DNA from: Candidatus Zixiibacteriota bacterium
GTDB lineage: Bacteria > Zixibacteria > MSB-5A5 > UBA10806
Assembly: GCA_020348065.1 (NCBI GenBank)
Contig: CP070742.1
Coordinates: forward strand, 1,005,509 to 1,054,349
Reading direction: 5' to 3'
Length of the DNA: 48,841 bases
The notes under the pieces were generated by a model. It saw nothing but the letters and a program-made list of their open reading frames with translations, was not told the origin of the DNA and searched no databases. Position 1 is the first letter of the stretch, and each line of letters opens with the position of its first letter. The translations under genes were made by a program, and so were the position numbers. This document shows positions 34,988 through 44,202 of this stretch, piece after piece.

Positions 34988-35689
34988 ATGATCGATAAGT
35001 CATATGATATAATAAAGGCCGAAGCACTGGAAAAAACATACGAGGATAACGGCGTTCCGGTCAAGGCGTTGAGGGGCGTTGACCTGGAGATCAAGAAAGG
35101 AGAATTCCTATCCATAGTCGGGCCGTCAGGTTCGGGGAAGACCACCCTTCTGAATATCATCTCCGGCCTCGATGATCCCAGCAAAGGCGAGGTTTACCTT
35201 AATAATAAATTAATTTCGAGTATGAGCGGCAGAGAACTCTCCGACTTCAGGCGCGATAACATCGGGTTTATTTTCCAATCGCATAACCTCATACCGGTTC
35301 TCAGCGTTGAGGAGAATATAGAATATATTATGCTGCTTCAAAGAGTGCCCAAGGAGGAACGTCATAAAAGGGTCGAGAATATATTAAGAGATGTCGGCCT
35401 CGAGGGTTTTGCCGATCGTTTTCCGACCCAGCTGTCGGGCGGACAACAGCAGCGGGTCGCCATCGCCAGGGCCATGGTCTCCCGGCCGGCGTTGATACTG
35501 GCCGACGAGCCTACAGCCAGCCTGGATTCAAAAACCGGATCGGAGCTTTTGGATATCATGCGGTCGCTTAACGAAAAACGAGATATGACCTTCATCTTTT
35601 CCACGCATGATAAGCTGGTCATGGATAAAGCCAGGAGGTTGATTGTCTTAAAAGACGGCCAAATCGAAAGCGACGAGGTGAAGAAATAA
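34988..35689 (+). CDS. ABC transporter ATP-binding protein, LolD/MacB type
   Basis: The 233-residue ATPase has Walker A GPSGSGKTTLL (45-55), Q-loop FIFQSHNLIPVLS, signature LSGGQQQRVAIARAM, Walker B LILADEPTASLD and the switch His in FSTHDKL. The sequence and length fit the MacB/LolD/FtsE subfamily that powers FtsX-type permeases. It energises the two permeases encoded just upstream and begins 15 bases after the second, behind AAGGAGCCGGA. Confidence 0.95.
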   Translation: MIDKSYDIIKAEALEKTYEDNGVPVKALRGVDLEIKKGEFLSIVGPSGSGKTTLLNIISGLDDPSKGEVYLNNKLISSMSGRELSDFRRDNIGFIFQSHNLIPVLSVEENIEYIMLLQRVPKEERHKRVENILRDVGLEGFADRFPTQLSGGQQQRVAIARAMVSRPALILADEPTASLDSKTGSELLDIMRSLNEKRDMTFIFSTHDKLVMDKARRLIVLKDGQIESDEVKK

Positions 35690-35692
35690 AGC

Positions 35693-36961
35693 GTGAAAAT
35701 AATATATAAATCAATTATTCTTGCCGCGCTTTTATCAATATCATTCGTTAAAGGAGGGGCGTCGGATTTTATATCCATCGACGGTTATTATAAGAACTTT
35801 TTTGTAGTATACCATCAACCGGAATATGGGATTGCAGGTATCTCAATCGACAATCCCGAAAAAGGCGCTGTCAATAACCGGATTCGTCTGGATTTTTCCC
35901 GCGAAATAACCTCCTGGTTGAATATCAAAGCCGCCTATAGCCCGGCGCTCAGAATACAGGATAATTCGCTGTTTTATTCTGACCCTTTGCTGGCGGAAAT
36001 AAACAGCTTGAGCTATAGAGCCGTGGATTTCGATTCCCGGTTATATCCATGTGAGGATGACACGGTGGCCAGTTTCGCCGTTTTTCATAATCTTGATAGA
36101 TTCTACTGCGGTATAAAGGCTTCCGATTTTGACCTCTATATCGGCCGTCAGGCGATTGCCTGGGGAAGCGCCCGCGTTATAAATCCTACGGATGTTCTGG
36201 TTCCCTATAGATTCGAGGAGCTCGATACCGAAGAACGAATTGGCGTCGATGCCGTGCGAATTCGCATACCTCTCGGAATGCTGAGCGAATTCGATGCCGG
36301 AGCCGTATTGGGTGAGGATTTTGAGTTCGATTCGAGCGCCGCGTTCTCGAGAGTCAAATTCTATGCAATGAAAGCGGATATTTCAGCTGTTTTGATCGGT
36401 TTCAGGGATAATATTCTCGCCGGATTTGACCTGGCGACATCGTGGAAAGGCGCCGGCCTCTGGCTGGAATCCGCGTATGTTTGGGCCGATGCTCTGGAGG
36501 AGGGATCAAATGAGAATGAAGATAATAATTATATGAGGACTTCTCTCGGATGCGATTACAGTTTTGGAGACAGGACCTACGGCTTTATCGAATATTCCTA
36601 TAACCAGGCCGGGACCGTTAATTCGGATGATTATATGAATCTGCTAACGGAAACCGCCTATACCGAGGGCTCCGTTTATCTTCTCGGCGAGCACTATTTG
36701 ATTCCGGGGTTATCGTATCAGATAACTCCCCTGATGATCTATAATGGGCAGTTATTGGCTAATCTGAATGATCCTTCCGCCTATTTTTATTCGATGGTGG
36801 AGTATAATTTCGCCGATAATATCTATCTTTCCGCCGGGGCTTTCGTCGGTATCGGAGAGAAACCCGAACTGATTACGCAGCCGGTTATCTCCGCAAGACT
36901 GAACTCCGAATTCGGAACATATCCCGATATCTATTTTACGTCCTTCAATATTTATTTTTAA
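35693..36961 (+). CDS. Outer-membrane beta-barrel protein of the transport operon
   Basis: The 422-residue protein starts with GTG, 3 bases after the ATPase stop; GAGGTGAAGAAA serves as the ribosome-binding site. A signal peptide (IIYKSIILAALLSISFVKGG) is followed by alternating aromatic strands such as YIGRQAIAWGSARVINPTDV, the pattern of an outer-membrane barrel, and the C-terminus ends in Phe (TSFNIYF). I do not recognise a precise family; the GRQ.IAWG...NPTDVL segment recalls DUF1302-like porins. In this operon it could be the outer-membrane acceptor or channel for cargo moved by the LolA-like protein and ABC transporter. Confidence 0.82.
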   Translation: MKIIYKSIILAALLSISFVKGGASDFISIDGYYKNFFVVYHQPEYGIAGISIDNPEKGAVNNRIRLDFSREITSWLNIKAAYSPALRIQDNSLFYSDPLLAEINSLSYRAVDFDSRLYPCEDDTVASFAVFHNLDRFYCGIKASDFDLYIGRQAIAWGSARVINPTDVLVPYRFEELDTEERIGVDAVRIRIPLGMLSEFDAGAVLGEDFEFDSSAAFSRVKFYAMKADISAVLIGFRDNILAGFDLATSWKGAGLWLESAYVWADALEEGSNENEDNNYMRTSLGCDYSFGDRTYGFIEYSYNQAGTVNSDDYMNLLTETAYTEGSVYLLGEHYLIPGLSYQITPLMIYNGQLLANLNDPSAYFYSMVEYNFADNIYLSAGAFVGIGEKPELITQPVISARLNSEFGTYPDIYFTSFNIYF

Positions 36962-36966
36962 CCACC

Positions 36967-36992
36967 CGGCTTTCGCCGTAACCTCTTTTTTT
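36967..36992 (+). terminator. Weak terminator-like hairpin
   Basis: CGGC-TTTC-GCCG (36967-36978) is followed 5 bases later by TCTTTTTTT. The stem has only four pairs and is set back from the T-run, so efficiency would be low. It lies just after the outer-membrane barrel gene. Confidence 0.3.
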
Positions 36993-37093
36993 ATAAATAT
37001 TCAATATATAAGAGATCGAATAATCCATTGTAATAAATAATCAGATTGTATGCAATAGTAAGAAACGCGGAATTAAATCCGATTTGAAACCTG

Positions 37094-37134
37094 AAACCGG
37101 AGTTTTTGATTCCGGATAGCTTAATCTCCGGTTT
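37094..37134. repeat. Nine-bp inverted repeat, unknown function
   Basis: AAACCGGAG (37094-37102) and CTCCGGTTT (37126-37134) are perfect complements across a 23-base loop that itself contains TCCGGA. It lies between convergent genes; no T-run follows on either side. It may be an RNA structure or protein site. Confidence 0.35.
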
Positions 37135-37224
37135 ACCGGTTGGAGTTATGTCGGTGATGTTTGTTTCTAAAATCGTTCACAAGGCTTAATCCGGTTTGGA
37201 TTCAAATATTTCAGAAAACAAAAC

Positions 37225-38214
37225 TCAATTATCATTTTTGAGCTTACGCCATAACGTGGTCTGGCTGATACCCAGTATTTTGGCCGCTTTCGGGCGATTA
37301 CCCCCGGTGGATTGAAGCACTTCCCGGATATATTCCATTTCCATTTCTGCCAGAGGACGTAGACTTTTCACGGACGTCCGGCGAGATTTCTTTCCGCCGA
37401 TGACTATCTGCGGCGGAATATGTTTTAGCTTCACTCTGCCATCCCCGCTAATAATGGCGGCATGCTCGATGGCGTTTTGCAGCTCCCGAACGTTGCCGGG
37501 CCAGTCATACTTCTGGAATCTATTCAAACATTCCTCGTCAAGACACAAATCCGGCAAGCGAAGTTGTTTGGCGAGACGTTCCACGAAATGGTCGGCAAGC
37601 AACAGGATATCTTCGGGGCGTTCCCTGAGCGGCGGAACCCTTATTTCAACGACCCGCAGGCGATATAACAAATCCTCCCGGAATTTGCCTTCATCAACCG
37701 CCTGATCCAGGTCGCGGTTGGTCGCGGAGATGGTTCGGATGTCGACTTTGCGCGGGATATTTTCCCCGATACGCAAAATCTCGCGTTCCTGCAAAACACG
37801 AAGTAGTTTAATCTGAATGACCTTGGAAATATCGCCGATCTCATCCAGAAAGACAGTTCCGCGCGCGCCCTGTTCGAATAAGCCTACTCTATCCTGGATT
37901 GCGCCGGTAAAAGATCCGGCTTTATGACCGAACAATTCGCTCTCGAGTAGCGTTTCCGGCAATGCCCCGCAACTTATGGTAAGCATCGATTTATCGGATC
38001 TGGGAGAAAGCCAATGAATATAGCGGGCAATAATCTCTTTACCTACCCCGGTTTCGCCGCTCAATAGAACGGATGAATTGAACATGGCCACCTGTGATGC
38101 CATATGAAGAACGTTACGATATGACTCACTGCGGAATGCGGCTATATATGGGGGCAGTCCATGCTTACTCGACTGTTGATCCGGACCCGTTTGCTCTGCT
38201 TTTCTGTTTGCCAT
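37225..38214 (-). CDS. Sigma-54-dependent activator lacking a sensory domain
   Basis: The 329-residue protein is almost only an AAA+ core and DNA-binding domain. Walker A is GETGVGKE (53-60), the sigma-54 loop is GSFTGA, Walker B is GTVFLDEIGD, the arginine-finger region is PPLRERPEDI, and the C-terminal Fis-type HTH is NRPKAAKILGISQTTLWRKL. With no receiver or GAF domain it must be controlled by a partner or by its amount. It diverges from a kinase operon that has an excellent -24/-12 promoter, so it is the obvious activator of that operon. The receiver-only proteins encoded there could act on it. A promoter with a perfect -35 lies at 38250-38279. Confidence 0.93.
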   Translation of the reverse strand: MANRKAEQTGPDQQSSKHGLPPYIAAFRSESYRNVLHMASQVAMFNSSVLLSGETGVGKEIIARYIHWLSPRSDKSMLTISCGALPETLLESELFGHKAGSFTGAIQDRVGLFEQGARGTVFLDEIGDISKVIQIKLLRVLQEREILRIGENIPRKVDIRTISATNRDLDQAVDEGKFREDLLYRLRVVEIRVPPLRERPEDILLLADHFVERLAKQLRLPDLCLDEECLNRFQKYDWPGNVRELQNAIEHAAIISGDGRVKLKHIPPQIVIGGKKSRRTSVKSLRPLAEMEMEYIREVLQSTGGNRPKAAKILGISQTTLWRKLKNDN

Positions 38215-38249
38215 TATTAAGATCCCTTTTCAATTTGAAAATCCTATAT

Positions 38250-38279
38250 TTCATAATAAAATACATATCCGTTTGTCAA
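38250..38279 (-). promoter_or_regulatory. Promoter of the sigma-54 activator gene
   Basis: On the minus strand a perfect TTGACA (38279-38274) is followed by TATTAT (38258-38253, 15-base spacer) or TATGAA (38255-38250, 18-base spacer). The ATG is at 38214. Confidence 0.45.
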
Positions 38280-38336
38280 TGATTATCTATTATTGTAATT
38301 GTTTATTTAGCAATAAATTATAATAATTAATAAAAT

Positions 38337-38352
38337 TGGCCTGGGTATTGCT
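38337..38352 (+). promoter_or_regulatory. Sigma-54 (-24/-12) promoter of the histidine kinase operon
   Basis: TGGCCTGGGTATTGCT matches the consensus TGGCAYR-N4-TTGCW closely. The invariant GG (38338-38339) and GC (38350-38351) are exactly 10 bases apart. Transcription would begin near 38363, about 50 bases before the ATG at 38415. A TTATTG-N15-CAATAA dyad at 38290-38316 lies upstream and is a possible activator site. Confidence 0.75.
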
Positions 38353-38414
38353 TACCGTTAATTTAAATTGAAATATGAAAGAAAGTGAAAAATTGAACTT
38401 ACAGATAAGATAAA

Positions 38415-40097
38415 ATGGCCAATCCGACTTTCGACAGGATAAAAAGAATAGGGAAACCGTTGCGATGGCGTATCCTGGCAGTTCTTCTTTTCGCGTCTTT
38501 GCTTCCGCTGGCCCTGGCAGGATTCGGATCCTGGATTGTCTTTGGAAAACTCCTGGAGCAAAAATCGCTTAGCCAAATGAGCACACTGGTTGAAAGCCAT
38601 GCCGAAGCGATTGAAACTCATCTATCCGAGCAGTTGCGTCTGCTCAGGTTTATGGCCGAATCCCATTCTTTTGAAGATCTCCGCCGCGAGGAACATCTTA
38701 AAAAGCTGTTTTACGATTTGAACCGGTCGACTATGGGAGGATTTGTCGATCTCGGGGTAATCGACCTTGAGGGAAAACATCTGGCCTATGTCGGTCCATA
38801 TGATTTGCAGGATCGCAATTATCGTGACGCCGATTGGTTTAAAGAGGTCAATATCAAGGGCGAGTATATAAGCGATATATTTCTTGGATACCGTCAGGTT
38901 CCGCATTGCATTATAGCTGTCAGGACTACTCAGGGTAGCCGCTCCTGGATTTTGCGTGCTACTATAAACAGCGTCCAGTTCGACGCCCTGGTGAAAACCG
39001 GTACGCTCGGAGAAGGCAGTAATGCCTATATTGTCAATCGTGAAGGTCTTTACCAGACTACTCCTCGCCTCGGCAATCTCCTGGATAAATCGCCCGATTC
39101 CGTTATAGCTTTTCATACGGGATTACGCGAACGTCGCGTAAATTTCAATGGTAAAGCCAGGCTGCAGGTAACCACCTGGATTAACGATAACAGATGGATG
39201 CTTATAGTTGAGCGCGACCTCTCGGCAATCCAGGCGCCCGTTAATCAGGCTATCGCAAAGGGTGCGTATTTCGTGCTGCTGGCCGCTGTTTTTATGGTAT
39301 TCATAACGTTTTTCGCCACCCGGCATCTTACAAAACAGATTGAAAAGGCGACTGCCGAGCGGGAGGAGTTATCCCGGGCATTCGTTCGTTCGGCAAAGTT
39401 GGCATCCATAGGCGAATTGACAACGGGCCTGGCGCATGAGATCAATAATCCCCTGGCCGTAATCAGCGCCGAGCAGACCAACATATCCGACCTTACGCAG
39501 GAACCGGATCTGAATCCGGAAAAAATAAAGCAGATTGTGAACTCGGTAAAACGATGCCAGGCTCAGGTTAAAAGATGTGCGGGAATTACGCAGAAATTGT
39601 TGCAATTCGGTCGAAGTCAGGAATCGAAACTGGAGCCGACCGATATCGCCCCGCGTTTGACGGAGATAATTAATCTCATGCATCGTCACGCCAAGGTGCG
39701 AAACATCGATATCCATTCCACGGTCCAGGAAAATCTTCCGAAGGTTTTATTGGATCCGGTGGAATTGGAGCAAGTATTGGTAAACCTCATTAATAATTCT
39801 ATCGACGCCATGGCTGAAGGTGGGGAGATATTAATGAAATCTTATCGGGAGCGAGATACTGTCCTTATCGATATTATCGACAACGGACATGGTATTCCGG
39901 CCGATGTGCTCGACCGGATCTTTGAGCCCTTTTTCACGACCAAGCCGGTCGGGAAAGGAACCGGGCTGGGGCTGTCGGTCTGCTATGGTATGGTGCATTC
40001 CTGGGGGGGAACTATCGAGGCCAGGAGCACGGCAGGGAAAGGCACCACCATGCGCATAACGATACCGATCCGATCGGAGAATAAACAGGCGCGTTGA
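38415..40097 (+). CDS. Membrane histidine kinase with Cache-type extracellular sensor
   Basis: The 560-residue kinase has a first helix (LAVLLFASLLPLALAGFGSW), an extracytoplasmic region at about 45-275 with Cache-like features (GGFVDLGVIDLEGKHLAYVG, then WILRATINSVQFDALV and GSNAYIVNREGLYQTTPR), and a second helix (AYFVLLAAVFMVFITFFA). The HisKA domain has His341 in GLAHEINNPLAV, and the HATPase domain has LVNLINNSIDAM, DNGHGIP and GTGLGLSV. Cache sensors usually bind small extracellular ligands such as organic acids. The gene heads an operon that includes an anion transporter of the SLC13 type, so a transported carboxylate or sulfate is a plausible ligand. Its promoter is sigma-54 dependent. 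Confidence 0.93.
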   Translation: MANPTFDRIKRIGKPLRWRILAVLLFASLLPLALAGFGSWIVFGKLLEQKSLSQMSTLVESHAEAIETHLSEQLRLLRFMAESHSFEDLRREEHLKKLFYDLNRSTMGGFVDLGVIDLEGKHLAYVGPYDLQDRNYRDADWFKEVNIKGEYISDIFLGYRQVPHCIIAVRTTQGSRSWILRATINSVQFDALVKTGTLGEGSNAYIVNREGLYQTTPRLGNLLDKSPDSVIAFHTGLRERRVNFNGKARLQVTTWINDNRWMLIVERDLSAIQAPVNQAIAKGAYFVLLAAVFMVFITFFATRHLTKQIEKATAEREELSRAFVRSAKLASIGELTTGLAHEINNPLAVISAEQTNISDLTQEPDLNPEKIKQIVNSVKRCQAQVKRCAGITQKLLQFGRSQESKLEPTDIAPRLTEIINLMHRHAKVRNIDIHSTVQENLPKVLLDPVELEQVLVNLINNSIDAMAEGGEILMKSYRERDTVLIDIIDNGHGIPADVLDRIFEPFFTTKPVGKGTGLGLSVCYGMVHSWGGTIEARSTAGKGTTMRITIPIRSENKQAR

Positions 40098-40112
40098 TAA
40101 CGAGGTGCATTA

Positions 40113-40964
40113 ATGGAAACCAAAAAATGCCGGTTGCTGATCGTGGATGATGAGGAAGAGTTTCTGATTTCTTCCAGCCAGGCTTTAAGCAGGCGAGGAT
40201 TTATTGTCGATGCGGCTCTCAACGGTGTAACGGCGCTGGACAAAGTCGAGGAGGGCGAATACGACGCTGTTGTTCTTGATGTCAAAATGCCCGATATAGA
40301 CGGCATCGAGGTTTTTCATCAGATCCAAAAAATACGTCCAGATCTGCCGGTAATTTTATTGACCGGGCACTCATCGGTAGGCGACGCTTTTCAGACATCC
40401 AAAGAAGGGATTGCGGATTATCTTTCAAAACCGATTGAAATGGATGAGCTGGCCAATAAGATAAACCGCGCTATTTCCTCGGCGGAGAAGCGAGAAACAT
40501 CGGATGACAACGATCTCCAATTCATCGGCAAAGAGGAACCGATCCGGGTTATGATAGTGGATGATGAAATCGAGTTTCTGGATTCTATGAAACCGATTTT
40601 TCAGCGCAGGAAATTTATAGTGACAACAGCCATCGATGGAAAAGAAGCCCTGAAACTGTTACGCGGGGGATTGGTGGACGTAGTTGTGCTCGATGTCAGG
40701 ATGCCGGGAATGGACGGGTTGGAAGTTTTAAGGTGTATAAGGAAGGAATTTCCAAGCGTAGATGTTATCCTTTTAAGCGGTCATCCTTCCATAGAGGCCG
40801 CTATCGAAGGCGTTCGGCTGGGGGCCAGCGAGTATCTGAAAAAACCTCCCGATATTGATGAGCTGGTCGAGACTATCAGAAAACTCTATCTCAATCAAAA
40901 GCGCGCATATATCCAGCAGCAACAAAGGTTAATCGACGAAATCCGAAAGAGGTATCCGGAGTAA
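40113..40964 (+). CDS. Tandem double-receiver response regulator
   Basis: The 283-residue protein has two complete receiver domains. The first carries Asp12/Asp13 and phospho-acceptor Asp56 (VVLDVKMPD) and ends near 125. The second starts near 146 with VMIVDDE and has Asp194 (VVLDVRMPG). Both keep the Lys of the KP motif. No DNA-binding or enzymatic output follows. Two receivers in one chain allow phosphate relay, signal integration or protein-protein control. It starts 15 bases after the kinase gene, so it is the likely direct partner. One candidate target is the domain-poor sigma-54 activator encoded divergently. Confidence 0.9.
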   Translation: METKKCRLLIVDDEEEFLISSSQALSRRGFIVDAALNGVTALDKVEEGEYDAVVLDVKMPDIDGIEVFHQIQKIRPDLPVILLTGHSSVGDAFQTSKEGIADYLSKPIEMDELANKINRAISSAEKRETSDDNDLQFIGKEEPIRVMIVDDEIEFLDSMKPIFQRRKFIVTTAIDGKEALKLLRGGLVDVVVLDVRMPGMDGLEVLRCIRKEFPSVDVILLSGHPSIEAAIEGVRLGASEYLKKPPDIDELVETIRKLYLNQKRAYIQQQQRLIDEIRKRYPE

Positions 40965-41038
40965 TCCGGCGGGTGTGCAATGCGTAACGATATTTCCCAA
41001 ACGCCTTTAAATCCGCGTTCGGAAATGGAGCAATAAAC

Positions 41039-42886
41039 ATGCAGGATGCGGTAAAAACCAGGGCTTCCGCCTATGACCGCTATATCGATTACAAGCGATT
41101 TTCCATAGCCGTCGCCTTATTTGTATTCATTCTGATTCTTCCGATACCTGGCAGCATGCGGGATGTTGCGGTCGAATATACGATGGGGAAAAGCTATGTC
41201 CAGGATTTCTTCGCCGATAGGCTTTTCGGCAAACCCAACCATGAAATCGAGCAATGGCAGCGTTTAACCGTGGAAGTATTAGATGAATGCATGAAACAGG
41301 GCGTATCACGCAAGACGACTGTGCTGAAACGCAGCATAAAAGATCTGCAGAAAATGGGGATTCGAGGCGAGGAGCAGCATTTTACAAAATACCGAGTATT
41401 CATGGAAGGGGCCGACGAAACGACTATTAACAATCTACTCGTAAGTGGCCGGGATCTTCGATTTAATAAACTTGGCTATAACGATCTGACGCCGGAGCAA
41501 CAGAAGAAGGTCGATCGCGCGTCCAGGAATATTCTGGTTTGCATAGCCATGGTCGCCTTTGTGGTTGTCTGTTTTATGACGGAGGCTATTCCCCTGCCCG
41601 GAGTCGCCTTCTGTATCGGCCTGATTCTGGTTTTCTCGGGAATTGTCCCCAGGTCGGAAATCGCTCAGCTGTTCTGGTCCGATGCCTGCTGGTTTATTAT
41701 GGGCAGTCTGATGTTCGCCGCGGCTTTTGTGAAGACCGGGGTGGACAAACGCCTCTGTTTGACCATATTCCGATATCTCGCCAAACCCAATGTTAAATGG
41801 GTAACGGCTATTATGATCCTGGTAATATCTCCGGCGGCGTCATTTATCTCCGATCATGCCCTGGCCGCCATCTTTCTTCCCATCGGAATAATACTTTATG
41901 CCAACAGCCTTTCGAAAGCGGTTCCGGAAGACTCAGAGCTGGCCAAACTGTTGATGATAACAATCGCCATGGCATGTAACATCGGCGGCTTTGGATCACC
42001 GTCAGGAGGTGCTCGCAATGTTATTATTATGACCTACCTGGAGGATATGTTCGGCATTTCTATAGGATACGGCCAATGGATAATTTACGGTATGCCGTTT
42101 GTGCTGATTATGATGCCCATTCTATGGTTTACCCTTAATCGCGTCTTCAAACCTAAAATCCGGGATCTCGGCCCCGCCCTGGCGACTCTGCGGCAGGATA
42201 TTGACCGCATGGGAGGCTGGAATAAAAAGCAGATATTAGCGCTGGTTATATTTCTAATTATGTTTCTGGGATGGGTGACTGAAAGTTCGTTGATTGTTAA
42301 ATTGACCGGAATCCGTTTGGGGATTGGCGTTATCGCAATCGCGGGAGCCGTAGCGTATCTACTCACCGGCATCGTCAACTGGCGCGATTACCAGGAAAAG
42401 GTCGATTGGGGCGTGGTGTGGCTTTATGCGGGCGCCATTGTTTTCGGAAGACTGCTTGATCAGACGGGCGCCGCCTACTGGATGGCGCGGTCGATTGTTG
42501 ATGGATTGGCGACCATAGGATTAAACTCCGGAACCGTTCTCGTAGGCGCCGGGAGCCTGGTTACTGTTTTTATGACAAATCTTATGGCGGACGGTCCCGC
42601 GGCCGCCGCTGTCGGTCCCATAACTTTGAATATGGCCTCGGTCTCCAATCCGGGTACGGTACTGGTGCCATTCATGGGATTGGCCACCGCCTGCGCCTCC
42701 TCGATGGCTTACCTTTTGATAATAGGCACTCCCCCGAACGCGATTATCTATTCCAGCGGATATGTTACCGCCAGGGATTTTTTACGGGCGGGCGCCATAT
42801 GTGTTGTTATCTCTTTTGCGGTTTTAATTCTCTTAAGCGTTTTTTATTGGACTCTGATCGGATTCGGCGGTTTGTCGGCTCTATGA
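41039..42886 (+). CDS. SLC13/DASS-family anion transporter with an extended N-terminal loop
   Basis: The 615-residue protein has about a dozen membrane helices. After the first helix (FSIAVALFVFILILPIPG) comes a hydrophilic insert of about 130 residues not typical of the family. The remaining helices match SLC13/DASS permeases: TEAIPLPGVAFCIGLILV, then SFISDHALAAIFLPIG and a second related segment, MTNLMADGPAAAAVGPITL. The family signature SN[TA] in these two re-entrant loops is altered (SDHA, ADGPA), so ion coupling or substrate may differ from citrate/succinate/sulfate carriers. It is encoded between two receiver-bearing proteins and behind a Cache kinase, so transport and sensing are probably linked. 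Confidence 0.88.
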   Translation: MQDAVKTRASAYDRYIDYKRFSIAVALFVFILILPIPGSMRDVAVEYTMGKSYVQDFFADRLFGKPNHEIEQWQRLTVEVLDECMKQGVSRKTTVLKRSIKDLQKMGIRGEEQHFTKYRVFMEGADETTINNLLVSGRDLRFNKLGYNDLTPEQQKKVDRASRNILVCIAMVAFVVVCFMTEAIPLPGVAFCIGLILVFSGIVPRSEIAQLFWSDACWFIMGSLMFAAAFVKTGVDKRLCLTIFRYLAKPNVKWVTAIMILVISPAASFISDHALAAIFLPIGIILYANSLSKAVPEDSELAKLLMITIAMACNIGGFGSPSGGARNVIIMTYLEDMFGISIGYGQWIIYGMPFVLIMMPILWFTLNRVFKPKIRDLGPALATLRQDIDRMGGWNKKQILALVIFLIMFLGWVTESSLIVKLTGIRLGIGVIAIAGAVAYLLTGIVNWRDYQEKVDWGVVWLYAGAIVFGRLLDQTGAAYWMARSIVDGLATIGLNSGTVLVGAGSLVTVFMTNLMADGPAAAAVGPITLNMASVSNPGTVLVPFMGLATACASSMAYLLIIGTPPNAIIYSSGYVTARDFLRAGAICVVISFAVLILLSVFYWTLIGFGGLSAL

Positions 42887-42912
42887 GGCGTTTTTGGCAA
42901 GGGATTTTTAAT

Positions 42913-43794
42913 ATGAAAAATAACGATAAAAAAATAAAATTGCTTCTGGTGGACGATGAGGCCGATTTCCGAGAGGCTACATCCCGGGGATTATCCAGGC
43001 GCGGTTTTGATGTGATCGAGGCTGCGAGCGGCGAGGAATCACTGGAAATTATACGTAAAACAGTCCCGGAAATTGTCCTGCTGGATCAAAAGATGCCGGG
43101 GCTGAGCGGCATTGAAACTCTACAAAGAATCCGTGAAACGAATCCATCTTTGCCGGTGATTATACTTACCGGTCATGGGGATTACCAGACAGCGCTGGCG
43201 GGAATCAAATTCGATATTATCGACTTCATGCAAAAGCCGGTTGATATAGATCAGCTTGCCGACCATATCAGATATCTTATGCAAAAAGGAGCCGACAGGC
43301 CATTAAAAGAACCGACTATCGCCGAACTGATGGCCCCGCCGTCGCTATATCCGAAAGTTTATATGGACGATCCGCTGACAGCGGCGCTTAAGGCTATTTA
43401 CGATGCGTATACCAGGCCGGTCGATGAATATAATAAATACGGCCAGGTCCGTACCGCGCTGGTTTATGACCGCGACGAAAAATTCGTAGGGATGGTTCGC
43501 TTCTCGGATATCCTCAAATTGATCATACCGCCGTTTTTGAGCGATTCGCCTTATTCATCCTATTTTACCGGCATGTTTCTGGCGCAGGTTAAAGTTTTCG
43601 GCAAACAGAATATCAGCAGTCTTGTCAAGACACAGGTTTTCGTGGACGTGAACGCACCTATCATGGAAGCCATACATCTCCTTGTCGAACACAAATTAAT
43701 AAATATACCGGTGTTGAAAGACGGGGAGCTGGTCGGGATACTCAGAGGGCGTGATATAATCGTCGAAACGGCCAGGCTGGCAGGGGCTCTATGA
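42913..43794 (+). CDS. Receiver domain fused to paired CBS domains
   Basis: I take the ATG at 42913 (AAGGGA lies 8 bases upstream); an ATG at 42883 overlapping the transporter stop is possible but lacks a site. Residues 1-120 are a receiver with Asp14/Asp15 and phospho-acceptor Asp58 (VLLDQKMPG) and the Lys of MQKPVD. Residues about 138-290 hold two CBS motifs: IAELMAPPSLYPKVYMDD to KFVGMVRFSDIL, and VFVDVNAPIMEAIHLLVE to LVGILRGRDII. CBS pairs bind adenine nucleotides and often gate transporters or enzymes. A phosphorylation- and energy-dependent control of the adjacent SLC13 transporter is an attractive inference. The receiver resembles that at 40113 (shared SRRGF segment). Confidence 0.88.
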   Translation: MKNNDKKIKLLLVDDEADFREATSRGLSRRGFDVIEAASGEESLEIIRKTVPEIVLLDQKMPGLSGIETLQRIRETNPSLPVIILTGHGDYQTALAGIKFDIIDFMQKPVDIDQLADHIRYLMQKGADRPLKEPTIAELMAPPSLYPKVYMDDPLTAALKAIYDAYTRPVDEYNKYGQVRTALVYDRDEKFVGMVRFSDILKLIIPPFLSDSPYSSYFTGMFLAQVKVFGKQNISSLVKTQVFVDVNAPIMEAIHLLVEHKLINIPVLKDGELVGILRGRDIIVETARLAGAL

Positions 43795-44202
43795 TTATCG
43801 AATCTCTGAAATACAATCCAGCGCTTATGGTAAGATTAATTCATGACGGCAGCCTGTTTTATTTTCTCTATATCGTGAAAAAATTCACACCTGTCAAAAA
43901 ACCCCTCCGCCCGAAAATCAGATTTTATACAACATATGATACAAGCTGTTACACGCGCAAAATGGGGCGGGCCGTACGTCGCGTACACATAATGCCCTGG
44001 GCAACGCCCATTAGAAGAATTGGGAAAACGCGGAAAGGATATCTATGCCCTGACAATTACGCTTCATATAAAGAAAGCGGTTATGGGTATGGTGTATGGT
44101 TTTTGCTGCTCAATAATATAACAAATTCTTTTCATTTCGATTTAAAAACATCCATAAATAACGAAAACTCGAAAGCATTTTCGCTTTTAATAAAAAGGAG
44201 GA
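43795..44202. other. Gene-free region before the hdr/mvh operon
   Basis: An open frame crosses this region but its composition (many Tyr, Arg, Asn and no domain) argues against coding. A strong AAGGAGG ribosome-binding site near 44195-44201 introduces hdrC. I found no convincing promoter, although the gap suggests the operon has its own. Confidence 0.35.
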
